The notes: generated by a model not told the origin, from the letters alone. Counted from the first letter of the stretch, positions 42,634 through 53,570 are shown. The stretch: 64,000 nt of DNA from Propionibacteriaceae bacterium P6A17 (GCA_000619965.1 JHVD01000003.1:1-64000), one strand, 5' to 3'. Made by a program: numbers and translations.

Positions 42634-44813
42634 GTTTCCCCCGCTTCAATGACGTCGAGCTCGGCAAGGCCGTGCCCGGCAAGGACCACCACCGGTACGA
42701 CGACATCCTGAGTGCCGCCGGCTACTCCGAGGGATGGCAGACGCCTGAGCACATCCTCGTGCCGCCGCTGTTCGGCGACGAGTCGCTCGCCGGCCTCGAC
42801 TTCCTCGAGACGCGCCCCGGCATCCCGCCGTTCCTGCGCGGCCCCTACCCGACGATGTACGTCAACCAGCCGTGGACCATCCGGCAGTACGCCGGCTTCT
42901 CCACCGCCGAGGAGTCCAACGCCTTCTACCGCCGCAACCTCGCGGCCGGCCAGAAGGGCCTGTCGATCGCGTTCGACCTTGCCACCCACCGCGGCTACGA
43001 CTCCGACCACCCGCGCGTGGCCGGCGACGTCGGCATGGCGGGCGTTGCCGTCGACTCGATCCTCGACATGCGGCAGCTCTTCGACGGCATCCCGCTGGAC
43101 CAGATGTCGGTGTCGATGACGATGAACGGCGCGGTGCTGCCGATCCTCGCCCTCTACATCGTCGCGGCCCAGGAGCAGGGCGTCCCGTTCGAGAAGATGA
43201 CCGGAACGATTCAGAACGACATTCTGAAGGAGTTCATGGTCCGCAACACCTACATCTACCCGCCGCAGCCCTCCATGCGGATCATCGCCGACATCTTCGC
43301 GTTCACCTCGGCCAACATGCCGAAGTTCAACTCGATCTCGATCTCCGGCTACCACATGCAGGAGGCCGGCGCGACCGCCGACATCGAGATGGCCTACACC
43401 CTGGCCGACGGTGTCGAGTACATCCGCGCGGGCGAGTCGGTGGGCCTCAATGTGGACCAGTTCGCGCCGCGTCTGTCCTTCTTCTGGGCGATCGGCATGA
43501 ACTTCTACATGGAGGTCGCGAAGATGCGCGCCGCCCGCATGCTGTGGGCGAAGCTCGTCAACCAGTTCGGGCCGAAGAACCCGAAGTCGATGAGCCTGCG
43601 CACGCACTCCCAGACCTCCGGCTGGTCGCTGACCGCGCAGGACGTCTACAACAACGTCGCGCGCACCTGCATCGAGGCCATGGCCGCGACGCAGGGGCAC
43701 ACGCAGTCGCTGCACACGAACGCCCTCGACGAGGCCATCGCGCTCCCGACGGACTTCTCCGCCCGCATCGCCCGCAACACCCAGCTGTTCCTCCAGCAGG
43801 AGTCGGGCACGTGCAAGACGGTGGACCCGTGGGCGGGCTCGGCCTACGTCGAGCGCCTCACCCGCGAGCTGGCGGGCAAGGCGTGGGAGCGCATCCGCGA
43901 GGTCGAGGAGGCCGGCGGCATGGCCAAGGCCATCGAGGCGGGCATCCCGAAGATGCGCATCGAGGAGGCCGCGGCCCGTACCCAGGCTCGCATCGACTCG
44001 GGCCGTCAGCCCGTCGTCGGCGTGAACAAGTACCAGCTCGAGAACGAGGACGAGCTCGAGGTGCTCAAGGTCGACAACAAGTCGGTGCGTGAGCAGCAGA
44101 TCGCGAAGCTCGCCAAGCTGCGCGCAGAGCGCGACGAGGCCGCCTGCCAGGCCGCCCTCGAGCGCGTCACGTGGGCAGCCGCCAATCCCGACCCGACGGA
44201 TCCCTCGCGGAACCTGCTGCAGGTCTCGATCGAGGCAGCCCGCGCGAACGCCTCCGTGGGCGAGATCTCGGACGCTCTCGAGAAGGTCTTCGGGCGCTAC
44301 ACGGCACAGATCCGTACCATCAGTGGTGTGTACCGTACCGAATCCGGATCCAGCGACAAGGTGGAAGAGGCCCGCAAGCTCGTCGCCGAGTTCGAGAAGA
44401 ACGAGGGCCGTCGCCCCCGCATCCTCGTGGCGAAGATGGGCCAGGACGGCCACGACCGTGGCCAGAAGGTCATCGCGACCGCCTACGCAGACCTCGGCAT
44501 GGACGTCGACGTAGGCCCGCTGTTCCAGACCCCCGAGGAGACCGCACGTCAGGCCGTCGAGTCCGACGTCCACATCGTCGGCGCCTCCTCGCTCGCCGCC
44601 GGACACCTCACCCTGGTGCCGGCCCTGCGCAAGGAGCTCGACAAGCTCGGGCGCGAGGACATCATGATCGTCGTCGGCGGCGTGATCCCGAGCCAGGACT
44701 TCCAGGAGCTCCGCGACAACGGCGCAGACGCGATCTACCCCCCGGGCACCAACATCCCGGAGGCTGCGATCGATCTGATCACGCGCCTCAACGAGCGGTT
44801 GGCGAACGCCTGA
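42630..44813 (+). CDS. mutB: methylmalonyl-CoA mutase large (alpha) subunit
   Basis: The 727-aa catalytic subunit has the substrate barrel ([37 protein letters not shown]) and the C-terminal adenosylcobalamin domain with DGHDRG (D606, H608), the lower axial cobalt ligand, then [10 protein letters not shown] and VVGGVIP. It is essential to succinate-to-propionate fermentation (Wood-Werkman cycle). The GTG start lies within the mutA stop overlap. A strong hairpin follows 12 bp after the stop codon. Confidence 0.96.
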   Translation: MSFPRFNDVELGKAVPGKDHHRYDDILSAAGYSEGWQTPEHILVPPLFGDESLAGLDFLETRPGIPPFLRGPYPTMYVNQPWTIRQYAGFSTAEESNAFYRRNLAAGQKGLSIAFDLATHRGYDSDHPRVAGDVGMAGVAVDSILDMRQLFDGIPLDQMSVSMTMNGAVLPILALYIVAAQEQGVPFEKMTGTIQNDILKEFMVRNTYIYPPQPSMRIIADIFAFTSANMPKFNSISISGYHMQEAGATADIEMAYTLADGVEYIRAGESVGLNVDQFAPRLSFFWAIGMNFYMEVAKMRAARMLWAKLVNQFGPKNPKSMSLRTHSQTSGWSLTAQDVYNNVARTCIEAMAATQGHTQSLHTNALDEAIALPTDFSARIARNTQLFLQQESGTCKTVDPWAGSAYVERLTRELAGKAWERIREVEEAGGMAKAIEAGIPKMRIEEAAARTQARIDSGRQPVVGVNKYQLENEDELEVLKVDNKSVREQQIAKLAKLRAERDEAACQAALERVTWAAANPDPTDPSRNLLQVSIEAARANASVGEISDALEKVFGRYTAQIRTISGVYRTESGSSDKVEEARKLVAEFEKNEGRRPRILVAKMGQDGHDRGQKVIATAYADLGMDVDVGPLFQTPEETARQAVESDVHIVGASSLAAGHLTLVPALRKELDKLGREDIMIVVGGVIPSQDFQELRDNGADAIYPPGTNIPEAAIDLITRLNERLANA

Positions 44814-44825
44814 CCCTCCCCGTCA

Positions 44826-44861
44826 CGACGGCGGCCGTCCCCGAAGGGGCGGCCGCCGTCG
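44826..44861 (+). terminator. terminator hairpin after mutB
   Basis: Arms CGACGGCGGCCG (44826-44837) and CGGCCGCCGTCG (44850-44861) continue as CCCC/GGGG around a GAA loop with one bulged T, starting 12 bp after the mutB stop. GC-rich without a long T-tract. The remaining bases to meaB hold nothing recognisable except a possible -10 box. Confidence 0.7.
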
Positions 44862-45054
44862 TCATGTCGAGCCGCGATTGGCCGCAGGGCCACGTCGGCT
44901 CCGACAACGGTTCCACAGTTGGACACGGACGTCCGACGCGCAAGCCCACCACGCCTGGCGACACCCGGACGAGAGCCTCCCGGCTCCGACCAAGGTCCGG
45001 GCCCCGACGGCTGACCCCACGGACCCACGAGGATGCGAGGGCAGCTAGGGTGGG

Positions 45055-46110
45055 ATGGTGCGCAACATGGACGTGGACGAACTGGCGACGAAGATCCTCG
45101 AGGGCTCCCGGGGCCACATCGCGCGGGCCATCACCCTCGTCGAATCGATCAAGCCCGAGCATCGGCGGCTCGCGCACGAATTGCTGCGCAAGCTGGCCCC
45201 GCACACCGGCAAGGCGTTCCGCGTCGGCATCACGGGCGTGCCCGGCGCGGGCAAGTCGACGTTCATCAACGCCATGGGCTGCAAGCTCATCACCGAACGC
45301 CACCACAAGGTGGCCGTCCTCGCGATCGACCCGAGCTCGTCGCGTACCGGCGGCTCCATCCTCGGCGACCGCACCCGCATGGGCGAGTTCGCCGCCCTCG
45401 ACGACGCCTTCGTCCGCCCCTCGCCGTCGGCGGGCCACCTGGGAGGGGTCGCGCGCGCCACGCGTGAGTCGATGCTCGTCCTCGAAGCCGCAGGCTACGA
45501 CGTCGTCCTCGTGGAGACCGTCGGCGTCGGCCAGTCCGAGGTGGCCGTCGCGGGCATGGTGGACACCTTCTTGATGCTGCAGGTCGCCGGCACCGGGGAC
45601 CAGCTCCAGGGCATCAAGCGCGGCATCCTGGAGCTCGCCGATGTCATCGCGATCACCAAGGCCGACGGCGACAACGCCGGCCAGGCCCGCGTCGCGGCCC
45701 GCGACCTCAGCATCGCGATGAAGCTGATCACGAGCGATTCCGAGAAGCGACGCGCCCCAGTGCTCACCTGCTCCAGCTACTCCGGCGACGGGCTCGACGA
45801 GGTGTGGGATGCCGTCGTGAAGCACCGCCAGGAGTTGGAGGCGGACGGCGTCCTCCACAGCCGCCGCCTGTCCCAGCAGCGCGACTGGCTGTGGAACATG
45901 GTGCGCGGGGAGCTCGAGGAGGCGCTGCGCACGTCGCCGACGGTGCAGGCCGCGGCCCGTGAGGTGGAGGCGAAGCTCGCCACCGAGGAGCTGAGCGCAC
46001 TCGAGGGGGCCGAGGTGATCCTGCGGGCGTTCGCCGCGTCCGTCGACGAACTCGCTTGGGGCGCCCCGGACCCGTCGCGGGGTCAGGCGTGGGGCGGAAG
46101 GCTAGACTGA
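45055..46110 (+). CDS. meaB: methylmalonyl-CoA mutase-associated GTPase
   Basis: MeaB loads and protects the cobalamin cofactor of methylmalonyl-CoA mutase. The 351-aa G3E GTPase has the P-loop GVPGAGKSTF, the Mg2+ and switch segment AIDPSSSRTGGSILGDRTRM, VETVGVGQSE (switch II) and AITKADGDN (base specificity). It lies downstream of mutAB but past a terminator. TAGGGT (45046-45051) is 6 nt before a GTG at 45058, so the real start may be that GTG (leaderless) rather than the ATG at 45055; the difference is one codon. Confidence 0.93.
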   Translation: MVRNMDVDELATKILEGSRGHIARAITLVESIKPEHRRLAHELLRKLAPHTGKAFRVGITGVPGAGKSTFINAMGCKLITERHHKVAVLAIDPSSSRTGGSILGDRTRMGEFAALDDAFVRPSPSAGHLGGVARATRESMLVLEAAGYDVVLVETVGVGQSEVAVAGMVDTFLMLQVAGTGDQLQGIKRGILELADVIAITKADGDNAGQARVAARDLSIAMKLITSDSEKRRAPVLTCSSYSGDGLDEVWDAVVKHRQELEADGVLHSRRLSQQRDWLWNMVRGELEEALRTSPTVQAAAREVEAKLATEELSALEGAEVILRAFAASVDELAWGAPDPSRGQAWGGRLD

Positions 46111-46160
46111 CCGACGGTAAACTTGCGACGCAAGTGCCCGGCGCAGCGAGAGGAGGGCCC

Positions 46161-46853
46161 ATGGGCGTGTTCGACAAGGCCGAACGCAAGATCGACTCCG
46201 TGGTGGGCAAGGTGTTCGCCCGGGCGTTCAAGGGTGATGTGCAGCCCGTCGAGATCGCGGCGGGCATCCAGCGCGAGCTGGACGCGGAGGCGAAGCTGCT
46301 CAGCAAGGGCAAGAAGCTGGTGCCCAACCACTTCACCATCGGGCTCTCCCAGCACGACTACGAACGCCTCTACCCCTACGCGCGCACGCTGAACGCGGAG
46401 ATCCTGCCCGGCATCCGCGAGCACGCGGCCGAGCACGGCTACGTCTTCAACGGGCCCCTGTCCATCACCTACGAGCTGGACCAGTCCCTCCCGACGGGGC
46501 AGTTCACCATCCGCAGCGAAGCCGTCGAGGGGCGCGCCCCGGCGGGTTCCGCCGGCGGAAGGCTCGTCATCGAGGTCCACGGCGTCCGGCACCCGCTCGT
46601 GCCGCCGGGCCTGGTCGTCGGGCGTGGTGCCGACGCCGACCTGCGCCTCAACGACCCGGGCGTGTCCCGTCGGCACGCGCTCATCACCGTCGGCGGCACC
46701 GAGGACCGCCCGGTGGTCACCATCGAGGATCTGGGGTCCACCAACGGCGTCATCGTCAACGGCACGAAGGTCACCAAGACCGCGCTGCGCGAGGGCGCAC
46801 GCATCGAGCTGGGCAACACTCGCCTGCTCGTCCACGCCCCCACGGAGTTGTGA
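46161..46853 (+). CDS. fhaA: FhaA-like protein (DUF3662 + FHA domain)
   Basis: The 230-aa protein has an N-terminal DUF3662 domain (KAERKIDSVVGKVFARAFKG, GKKLVPNHFTIGLSQHDY) and a C-terminal FHA domain (about residues 140-228: LVVGRGADADLRLNDPGVSRRHA, LGSTNGVIVNG) that binds phosphothreonine. The middle linker is much shorter than in the mycobacterial protein. FhaA ties the PASTA kinase to peptidoglycan synthesis. GAGAGGAGG precedes the ATG. It opens the division cluster and is followed 4 bp later by fhaB. Confidence 0.92.
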   Translation: MGVFDKAERKIDSVVGKVFARAFKGDVQPVEIAAGIQRELDAEAKLLSKGKKLVPNHFTIGLSQHDYERLYPYARTLNAEILPGIREHAAEHGYVFNGPLSITYELDQSLPTGQFTIRSEAVEGRAPAGSAGGRLVIEVHGVRHPLVPPGLVVGRGADADLRLNDPGVSRRHALITVGGTEDRPVVTIEDLGSTNGVIVNGTKVTKTALREGARIELGNTRLLVHAPTEL

Positions 46854-46857
46854 GCGC

Positions 46858-47328
46858 GTGTCCGAGCTCGTCGTCGCGACGATCAAGATCGTCTTCCTCG
46901 TCCTCCTGTGGCTGTTCATCCTGTACGTCGCGGGGGTGATCCGCACCGACATGTTCGGCAAGCGCGTGCCCGCGTCGTCGCTCGCGGCGGTGCCCGCCGA
47001 CCGCGGCCGCCCCGAGTCGCACCGCCTGCAGCACGTCCCGACGAGGTTCGCGATCACCAACGGCCCCCAGCAGGGCATCGCGGTGCCCGTCGCCCCGACG
47101 ATCAACCTCGGCCGGGCCGCGGATTCGACGCTCATCCTCGACGACGAGTTCGCCTCCGCCCGCCACGCGCAGCTCGTGCAAACCGACGCGGAGACGTGGC
47201 TGGTGCACGACCTCAATTCCACCAACGGCACCTTCGTCAACGGTCAGCGCGTCGACGGCGAACCCGTGGCGGTCACCGTCGGTGACGTGATCCGCATCGG
47301 CCGCACCCTCATGAGGTTGGAGGCGTGA
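46858..47328 (+). CDS. fhaB: FHA-domain membrane protein FhaB/FipA-like
   Basis: The 156-aa protein has an N-terminal membrane helix (about residues 5-28) and a cytoplasmic FHA domain (TINLGRAADSTLILDDEFASARHA, DLNSTNGTFVNG) with the phosphothreonine-binding Arg, Ser and Asn. In mycobacteria the equivalent links the kinase to FtsZ/FtsQ at the septum. A GTG start follows the fhaA stop by 4 nt, and its TGA shares a base with the pstP ATG. Confidence 0.9.
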   Translation: MSELVVATIKIVFLVLLWLFILYVAGVIRTDMFGKRVPASSLAAVPADRGRPESHRLQHVPTRFAITNGPQQGIAVPVAPTINLGRAADSTLILDDEFASARHAQLVQTDAETWLVHDLNSTNGTFVNGQRVDGEPVAVTVGDVIRIGRTLMRLEA

Positions 47329-48743
47329 TGTACTCGTTGCGGTGGGCCGCGCACTCCGAGGTGGGCAGGGTCCGGAAGAACAACCAGGACTCGGCCTACG
47401 CGTCGCCGTCGATGCTCGTCGTCTGCGACGGCATGGGTGGCGCCGCCGCCGGCGACCTGGCCTCCGCAGTGGCTGCCGTCGAGGCGAAACGCTCCGACCG
47501 GCGCCTCGAGCAGCCGGAGGACATGCTGGAGGCGATGGCCGGCATCATCAGCCGCTCCAACGACAAGCTGCACGACATCGTCGAGGAGGACGTCTCCCTC
47601 GACGGCATGGGCACCACCCTGTGCGGGGCGATGTTCAACGGCGAGCAGCTCGGCGTCGGCCACATCGGCGACTCCCGCGGCTACCTGCTGCGCGACGGGG
47701 AGTTGCGCCAGATCACGCACGACCACTCGTGGGTGCAGTCCCTCATCGACGAGGGCCGGATCACGCCCGAGCAGGCGCTCACGCATCCCCACCGCTCCCT
47801 GGTGATGAAGGTCATCAACGGCCAGCAGGGCTTCGACCCGGACCTCTTCCTCGTCCCACTCGAGGAGGGAGACAAGGTGATGTTCTGCTCCGACGGCCTC
47901 TCCGGCCTGGTGCGTGAGCCGGACATGGCCGACGTCCTGTCCGAGCTGGACCTCGACGAGGCCGCCGCGGAGCTCGCCCGCCTCGCCAACGTCGCGGGGG
48001 GCCACGACAACATCACGCTGGTCGTCGCCGAGGTGGTCCCCGCCGACGAACGTCTCGACGCGCTCCCCGGCCGGCTCTTCGGCTCGGCGACGGAGGTGGA
48101 CATCCCCCTCGTCGGCGAGCTCGCCGCGAAGGCCGGCAAGCCGAGTGGCTACCCTGAGCCGCCCGCCCCCACGCCCGCGGCCGAACCCGTCGACGAGGAG
48201 GCCGAGGAGGCGCAGCGCTACGCCCCGAAGGAGCGCCACGCCAAGTGGCCCACCACTCTCCTGACCCTCGTGCTGGCCGCGATGCTCGTCGGGCTGGGCG
48301 CGTGGGGCCTGCAGGCGTACGCGCAGTCGCGCTACTTCATCGCCGCCCAATCGGGCAACGTCGCCATCTTCAACGGACTCCCCGGCGCGCTGCTCGGGAT
48401 GCCGCTCAGCACCGTCGTGGAGACCACCGACATCGCCGTCGCGGACCTGCCCGCCTTCCACCAGCGCGCGGTGGACAACACGATCGCCGTCGCGGACGTC
48501 GACGCCGGACGCGCGACGACCGACCAGCTTCGCGAGCTGGCGGCGCGCTGCGTCGAACAGCGCGAACGTCGGCTGCGCCCGAGCGAGCCCCTGCCGAGCC
48601 CGAGCCCGACCGTCGTCGTCACCGTCGACCCGCTGCCGGGCCACCCCGATGGTTCCGAGGCGGCCGTGCTGCCCGCGTACCCGACGTACCTGGCTCCGAT
48701 GACGCCCACCGCCGTCGCCGAAGCAGACCCGGAGCACTGCTGA
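47328..48743 (+). CDS. pstP: PP2C-type Ser/Thr protein phosphatase
   Basis: The 471-aa protein has a cytoplasmic PP2C catalytic domain (about residues 1-240) with the metal-binding motifs VRKNNQDSAY, VVCDGMGGAAAGDLAS, LGVGHIGDSRGYL, CSDGLSG and GGHDNITLVV, then a linker, a membrane helix (about 305-325) and an extracytoplasmic tail. It reverses phosphorylation by the PASTA kinase encoded downstream. The ATG is chosen for the TGATG junction with fhaB; a GTG one codon upstream is also possible. Confidence 0.94.
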   Translation: MYSLRWAAHSEVGRVRKNNQDSAYASPSMLVVCDGMGGAAAGDLASAVAAVEAKRSDRRLEQPEDMLEAMAGIISRSNDKLHDIVEEDVSLDGMGTTLCGAMFNGEQLGVGHIGDSRGYLLRDGELRQITHDHSWVQSLIDEGRITPEQALTHPHRSLVMKVINGQQGFDPDLFLVPLEEGDKVMFCSDGLSGLVREPDMADVLSELDLDEAAAELARLANVAGGHDNITLVVAEVVPADERLDALPGRLFGSATEVDIPLVGELAAKAGKPSGYPEPPAPTPAAEPVDEEAEEAQRYAPKERHAKWPTTLLTLVLAAMLVGLGAWGLQAYAQSRYFIAAQSGNVAIFNGLPGALLGMPLSTVVETTDIAVADLPAFHQRAVDNTIAVADVDAGRATTDQLRELAARCVEQRERRLRPSEPLPSPSPTVVVTVDPLPGHPDGSEAAVLPAYPTYLAPMTPTAVAEADPEHC

Positions 48744-48744
48744 C

Positions 48745-50133
48745 ATGAGCGTGACCGTTCAGCCTGAGCTGTCGGGCGACGTCATCGTCTACCGTCGCCG
48801 CCGCAACGTCGAGCTGGCGCTGCTGCTGTTCGCGCAGTTGCTGGGCTTGGGCGCGTGGGGCATCGCGCAGTTCAACGTCCTCGGCGAGTTCCCGCCGAGC
48901 TGGCCCGTCGTGACCGGCTGCTGGCTGGGGCTCGGACTGCTCGCACACCTGGTCGTGCGCTGGCGGCTACCCTACGCGGACCCGGTGATCCTCCCGTGCG
49001 TGTTCCTGCTCAACGGGCTCGGGCTCGCGATGATCGCGCGCATGGACCTGATCCCGACCCCGCCGAAGACCGACGCGACGATGCAGTTCGTCTGGACGGC
49101 GCTCGGTGTGGCCGTCTTCGCCGGGGTGGCCGTGCTGCTGCGCGACCACCGTCGCCTGCAGCGCTACCCGTACCTGTTGTTCCTCGCGAGCCTGCTGCTG
49201 CTCCTGCTGCCGCTGACCCCGCTCGGCGTGGAGCTCAACGGCGCGCGCATCTGGATCAAGGTGTTCGGGTTCAGCTTCCAGCCCGCGGAGATCGCGAAGA
49301 TCACGCTCGCCGTCGCCTTCGCCGCCTACTTCTACGAGAAGCGCGACGTGCTGACCCTCGTCGGCCGGAAGGTGGCCGGCATCATGCTGCCGCGCGGGCG
49401 CGACTTCATCCCGATCGCGGTCATGTGGTCCATGGCGCTGCTGGTGATGGTGTTCCAGAACGACTTGGGCATGGCGCTGCTGATCTTCGGCCTGTTCACG
49501 CTCATGCTCTACGTCGCCACCCAACGCAAGTTCTGGCCGGCGCTGGCGCTCGTCATGTTCCTCATCGCCGGCGTCGCCGCCTACCGCCTCACCTCCCACG
49601 TGCCGCGACGGGTCGCCTCCTGGCTGCACCCGTTCGACGACTTCGACGCCAACTACCAGATCATCCAGGCCCAGTTCGGGCTCGCCTGGGGAGGCCTCTT
49701 CGGCCGGGGCCTCGGCGACGGGCGGCCCGGGCTGACCCCGCTCGGCAAGAGCGACTTCATCGCCGCTTCCATCGGCGAGGAGCTCGGCATCGTCGGGCTG
49801 ATGGCGGTGGTGGTCATCTACGGTGTCATCGTCTCCCGTGCGCTCAAGGCGGGCCTCCTGTGCCCCGACGGGTTCGGCAAGCTTCTCGCCGGCGGGCTCG
49901 GCTTCGTGCTGGCCCTGCAGGTGTTCGCCATCATCGGCGGCGTGACCCGCCTGCTGCCCCTGACCGGCCTGACGACGCCGTTCATGAGCCAGGGCGGATC
50001 CGCGCTGGTCGCGAACTGGCTGCTGGTCGCCATCGTGATGGTCATCTCCCACCGTGCCCGCATGCCGCAGGCCGCGACGGCCACACCGCGCGTGGCCACC
50101 ACCGACGACGAGACCCAGTTGGTGATGCGATGA
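48745..50133 (+). CDS. rodA: FtsW/RodA/SpoVE-family peptidoglycan glycosyltransferase
   Basis: The 462-aa SEDS protein has about ten to twelve membrane helices, the conserved segment NGARIWIKVFGFSFQPAEIAKI, MVFQNDLGMALLIF with the catalytic aspartate, and near the end GLTTPFMSQGGSALVANW. It polymerises lipid II together with the class B PBP encoded next, with which it overlaps by 4 bp (ATGA). The name rodA follows the cluster convention; FtsW proper is usually in the dcw cluster. Confidence 0.92.
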   Translation: MSVTVQPELSGDVIVYRRRRNVELALLLFAQLLGLGAWGIAQFNVLGEFPPSWPVVTGCWLGLGLLAHLVVRWRLPYADPVILPCVFLLNGLGLAMIARMDLIPTPPKTDATMQFVWTALGVAVFAGVAVLLRDHRRLQRYPYLLFLASLLLLLLPLTPLGVELNGARIWIKVFGFSFQPAEIAKITLAVAFAAYFYEKRDVLTLVGRKVAGIMLPRGRDFIPIAVMWSMALLVMVFQNDLGMALLIFGLFTLMLYVATQRKFWPALALVMFLIAGVAAYRLTSHVPRRVASWLHPFDDFDANYQIIQAQFGLAWGGLFGRGLGDGRPGLTPLGKSDFIAASIGEELGIVGLMAVVVIYGVIVSRALKAGLLCPDGFGKLLAGGLGFVLALQVFAIIGGVTRLLPLTGLTTPFMSQGGSALVANWLLVAIVMVISHRARMPQAATATPRVATTDDETQLVMR

Positions 50134-51560
50134 ACGGGCCACTGCGCAAGGTGAGCATCTTCGTCGCCCTCATGATGGCGGCGCTGCTGGTCAACCTCAC
50201 CTACACCTCGGTGGTGCGCCAGGAGTCGCTCCTGGAGCATCCCTCCAACCGGCGCGTGCGCGACGCCGAATTCTCTCGCGATCGGGGCGCGATCCTCGTC
50301 GGCAACGACCCGATCGCGATGAGCGTCGAGTCCGGCCGCGCGTCGGTGCCCTACCAGCGCGAGTACCCGGCGGGTGAGCTGTGGGCCCCCGTCACCGGCT
50401 GGTTCACGCGCGTCCACGGCACCTCGGGGCTGGAGCGCCAGTACACGCTGGAGCTGGCGGGCACCGCGTCGACGCAGGCCGTCAACCGCGCCGTCGACCT
50501 GCTCACCGGCCGCAAACCGGCCGGCGCCAACCTGCAGACCTCCCTCGACCCCGCAGCCCAGAAGGCCGCCATGGAGGCGCTCGGCGACTCGAAGGGCGCC
50601 GTCGTCGCGCTCAACTACGAGACTGGCCGGGTGCTCGCCCTCGCCTCCACCCCGAGCTACGACCCCAACCAGCTCGCCACCCTCGACACCAAGGCTGCCG
50701 GCGAACGCTGGGAGGCCCTGCTGAACGCCGACGACGAGCCCCTCAAGAACCGCGCGGTGCGGGAGGTCTACCCGCCCGGATCCACCTTCAAGCTCATCAC
50801 CGCCGCGGCGGCCGTGGAGTCGGGGCTCAACCCGACGAGCGAGGTCGCCTCCCCATCGTCGCTGCGCCTGCCCAACTCCTCCCACTCCATGGGCAACTCG
50901 ACCAACTGCGGCGGCGAGACCACCACGCTCGAGCAGGCACTCGCGACGAGCTGCAACACCGCCTTCGGGAAACTGGGCCTCGATCTCGGCGCCGACGAGC
51001 TGCAAGCGATGGCCGAACGCTTCGGCTTCAACACCGAACCCACCGTCGACATCCCGGCGAGCGCGTCCCGCTTCCCCACCGACATCGACCAGGCGCAGAC
51101 CGCGCTGAGCGCCATCGGCCAGTTCGACGTCGCCGCCTCGCCGCTGCAGATGGCGCAGGTGGTGGCCGCGATCGCCAACGACGGCCAGATGATGCGCCCC
51201 ACGATCGTCGACAACGTGCTCACCCGCGACCTCCAGATCCTCTCGGCGAACTCCCCCACCGAGCAGTCGCGCCCCATCTCCGAGGCGACGGCGAAGCAGC
51301 TCCAGCAGATGATGGAGACGGTCGTGCGCGAGGGCACCGGGCGGCCGGCGCGCGTCGACGGGCTCACGATCGGCGGGAAGACCGGCACCGCGCAGACCGC
51401 ACCCGACCGACCGCCGTACGCGTGGTTCGTCGGGTATGCGAAGGAGCCGAAGGTGGCCGTCGCGGTGTTCATCGAGGACGCCGGCGTGGCCCGCGACGAC
51501 ATCTCCGGCGGACGTTTGGCGGCGCCCGTGTTCCGCTCCGTTGTCCAAGCTTTGAAGTGA
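50130..51560 (+). CDS. pbpA: class B penicillin-binding protein (PbpA)
   Basis: The 476-aa transpeptidase has an N-terminal membrane anchor (about residues 9-27), a dimerisation domain and the penicillin-binding domain with the catalytic serine S218 in PGSTFK, SCN in LATSCNTAFG and GKTGTAQ (KTG box). The partner of the SEDS protein encoded upstream, it cross-links septal or lateral peptidoglycan. All three active-site motifs are intact. The 61-bp gap to pknB contains no recognisable terminator. Confidence 0.94.
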   Translation: MNGPLRKVSIFVALMMAALLVNLTYTSVVRQESLLEHPSNRRVRDAEFSRDRGAILVGNDPIAMSVESGRASVPYQREYPAGELWAPVTGWFTRVHGTSGLERQYTLELAGTASTQAVNRAVDLLTGRKPAGANLQTSLDPAAQKAAMEALGDSKGAVVALNYETGRVLALASTPSYDPNQLATLDTKAAGERWEALLNADDEPLKNRAVREVYPPGSTFKLITAAAAVESGLNPTSEVASPSSLRLPNSSHSMGNSTNCGGETTTLEQALATSCNTAFGKLGLDLGADELQAMAERFGFNTEPTVDIPASASRFPTDIDQAQTALSAIGQFDVAASPLQMAQVVAAIANDGQMMRPTIVDNVLTRDLQILSANSPTEQSRPISEATAKQLQQMMETVVREGTGRPARVDGLTIGGKTGTAQTAPDRPPYAWFVGYAKEPKVAVAVFIEDAGVARDDISGGRLAAPVFRSVVQALK

Positions 51561-51621
51561 CCGGCGGTGCGAGCAGTGGAAGTTTTGCCAGAATGGTTGA
51601 GGTTTGGAAAGGAAGAAGGCG

Positions 51622-53517
51622 ATGACTGAGCGAGGACACCTGCTCGGCGGCCGCTACCAGCTCGATCAGGTGATCGGTCGCGGCGGCATGGCCGAAGTGT
51701 GGCGAGCCCGCGACACCCGCTTGCAGCGGGACGTTGCGATCAAGCGGCTACGACTCGACCTCGCCTCGGATTCGACGTTCCAGGCGCGGTTCCGACGTGA
51801 GGCCCAGGCGTCGGCGGGCCTGAACCATCCCAACATCGTCGCCGTCTACGACACCGGCGAGGAGCAAGACCCGGCGTCGGGGACGATGGTGCCCTACATC
51901 GTGATGGAGCTGATCGAGGGCGTGACGCTGCGCGAGGTGCTGCGCGGCGGCCGCAAGATCGTGCCCGAGAAGGCCCTCGAGTTCACCATGGGGGTGCTCG
52001 ACGCGCTCGCCTACTCGCACCGCGCCGGCATCATCCACCGCGACATCAAGCCCGCGAACGTCATGTTCACCCCGCCCGGCACCGTGAAGGTGATGGACTT
52101 CGGCATCGCTCGGGCCGTCGCGGACACGTCGGCGACGATGACCCAGACGGCCGCAGTCATCGGCACCGCGCAGTACCTGTCCCCCGAACAGGCGCGCGGG
52201 CAGAAGGTCGACAACCGCTCCGACATCTACGCCGTCGGCGTCCTGCTCTACGAGCTCCTCGTCTCCGAGCCGCCCTTCAAGGGTGACTCCCCCGTGTCGG
52301 TCGTGTTCCAGCACGTGCGCGAGACGCCGATCCGGCCGTCGGAGCGAGACCCGGAGATCACGCCCGAGATGGACGCGATCGTGATGAAGGCCCTCGCGAA
52401 GGACCCGCGCGACCGCTACCAGGACGCCTCCGAGATGCGCGAGGACATCCAGCGGGTGCTCAACCACCAGCCGATCACGACGCAGATCCCCGCCCCCCAC
52501 ACGGACGCGCCGACGCAGGTCATCGCCGCGGACCCGATCACCTCGAATGCCCGACGCGCAGCCCCGCCAGCGGCGCTGGGCGCCGGGTCGGCGGCCGCGA
52601 CGGGAGCCGGTGCCGCCCAGGCCGCGGTACCCACGTCGGCCAACACCGCCAACCTGGAGGCCATCGCCGACGAGGAGGAAGCGAAGCCCCGCAAGGCTGT
52701 CCCGATCGTGCTCGGCGTGCTCGGCGGGCTCCTCCTGCTCGCCGTCATCATCCTGCTGTGGCTCATGTTCGGCAACGGCCCGGGGGCCGCACCCTCGGCC
52801 AGCCCGAGCCCCAGCCCGAGCGCGACGTCCGTCGAGCCGTCGCCCACCCCGACGCCGACGATGATCCCCGTGCCGCGACTGGTCGGGGAATCGGAGCAGA
52901 TCGCTGTGAACCGCCTCACCGACCTCGGGCTCATCCCCAAGGTGGAGTACGAGGAGGGCGACGCCGACAACAACGGCAAGGTGCTGAGCACGGACCCGGA
53001 GGGCGGCTCGCAGGTCGAGCAGGGCTCGGAGGTGAAGGTCGTCGTCGCGAAGTTCGAGGCCCCGACGCAGCTCACGATTCCCGAGGACATCATCGGCAAG
53101 AGCGAGGCTGACGCCCGCAAGATGCTCGAACAGGCCGGATTCACCGGCAGCATCGAGTCCCGAGCGGCGGACCCGACGAGCGAGAGCATCGACGCGAAGA
53201 AGGGCACCGTCACCGCGGTGACGCCCACCGGATCCGCAGCCCCGGACACGACGATCATCCTCACCATCGCCACCGGCGAGTCCATCGTGCCGAGCCTGCT
53301 GGGCATGACCGCGGAGAAGGCGCAGGAGGAGGCCGCCGCGCGCGGCTTCGAGATCGTCGTCGAGGAGGTCGTCGACGGCGATCACCTCGCGGGAGTCGTG
53401 TTCGAGCAGAACCCGAACGAGGGCGTGCGCATGTCCCGCGACCAGAAGATCCAGGTGAGCATCGCCGTCGCGCCCGAACCGACCGAGACGACCGAACCGA
53501 GCGACGGCAACAGCTGA
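51622..53517 (+). CDS. pknB: PASTA-domain Ser/Thr protein kinase
   Basis: The 631-aa protein has an N-terminal kinase domain ([13 protein letters not shown], the catalytic [27 protein letters not shown]), an Ala-rich linker, one membrane helix (about residues 356-380) and three extracellular PASTA domains (about 415-478, 480-553 and 554-620) that bind muropeptides. It senses cell-wall fragments and controls growth through FhaA, FhaB and PstP. AGGAAGAAGG precedes the ATG. In many actinobacteria a second kinase, PknA, lies between pbpA and pknB; here it is absent. Confidence 0.95.
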   Translation: MTERGHLLGGRYQLDQVIGRGGMAEVWRARDTRLQRDVAIKRLRLDLASDSTFQARFRREAQASAGLNHPNIVAVYDTGEEQDPASGTMVPYIVMELIEGVTLREVLRGGRKIVPEKALEFTMGVLDALAYSHRAGIIHRDIKPANVMFTPPGTVKVMDFGIARAVADTSATMTQTAAVIGTAQYLSPEQARGQKVDNRSDIYAVGVLLYELLVSEPPFKGDSPVSVVFQHVRETPIRPSERDPEITPEMDAIVMKALAKDPRDRYQDASEMREDIQRVLNHQPITTQIPAPHTDAPTQVIAADPITSNARRAAPPAALGAGSAAATGAGAAQAAVPTSANTANLEAIADEEEAKPRKAVPIVLGVLGGLLLLAVIILLWLMFGNGPGAAPSASPSPSPSATSVEPSPTPTPTMIPVPRLVGESEQIAVNRLTDLGLIPKVEYEEGDADNNGKVLSTDPEGGSQVEQGSEVKVVVAKFEAPTQLTIPEDIIGKSEADARKMLEQAGFTGSIESRAADPTSESIDAKKGTVTAVTPTGSAAPDTTIILTIATGESIVPSLLGMTAEKAQEEAAARGFEIVVEEVVDGDHLAGVVFEQNPNEGVRMSRDQKIQVSIAVAPEPTETTEPSDGNS

Positions 53518-53570
53518 TCGGCCCCTGGCCCGGCCCGGCGCGGCGCGGCGACGTGCGTCGGCCAGGCGGT

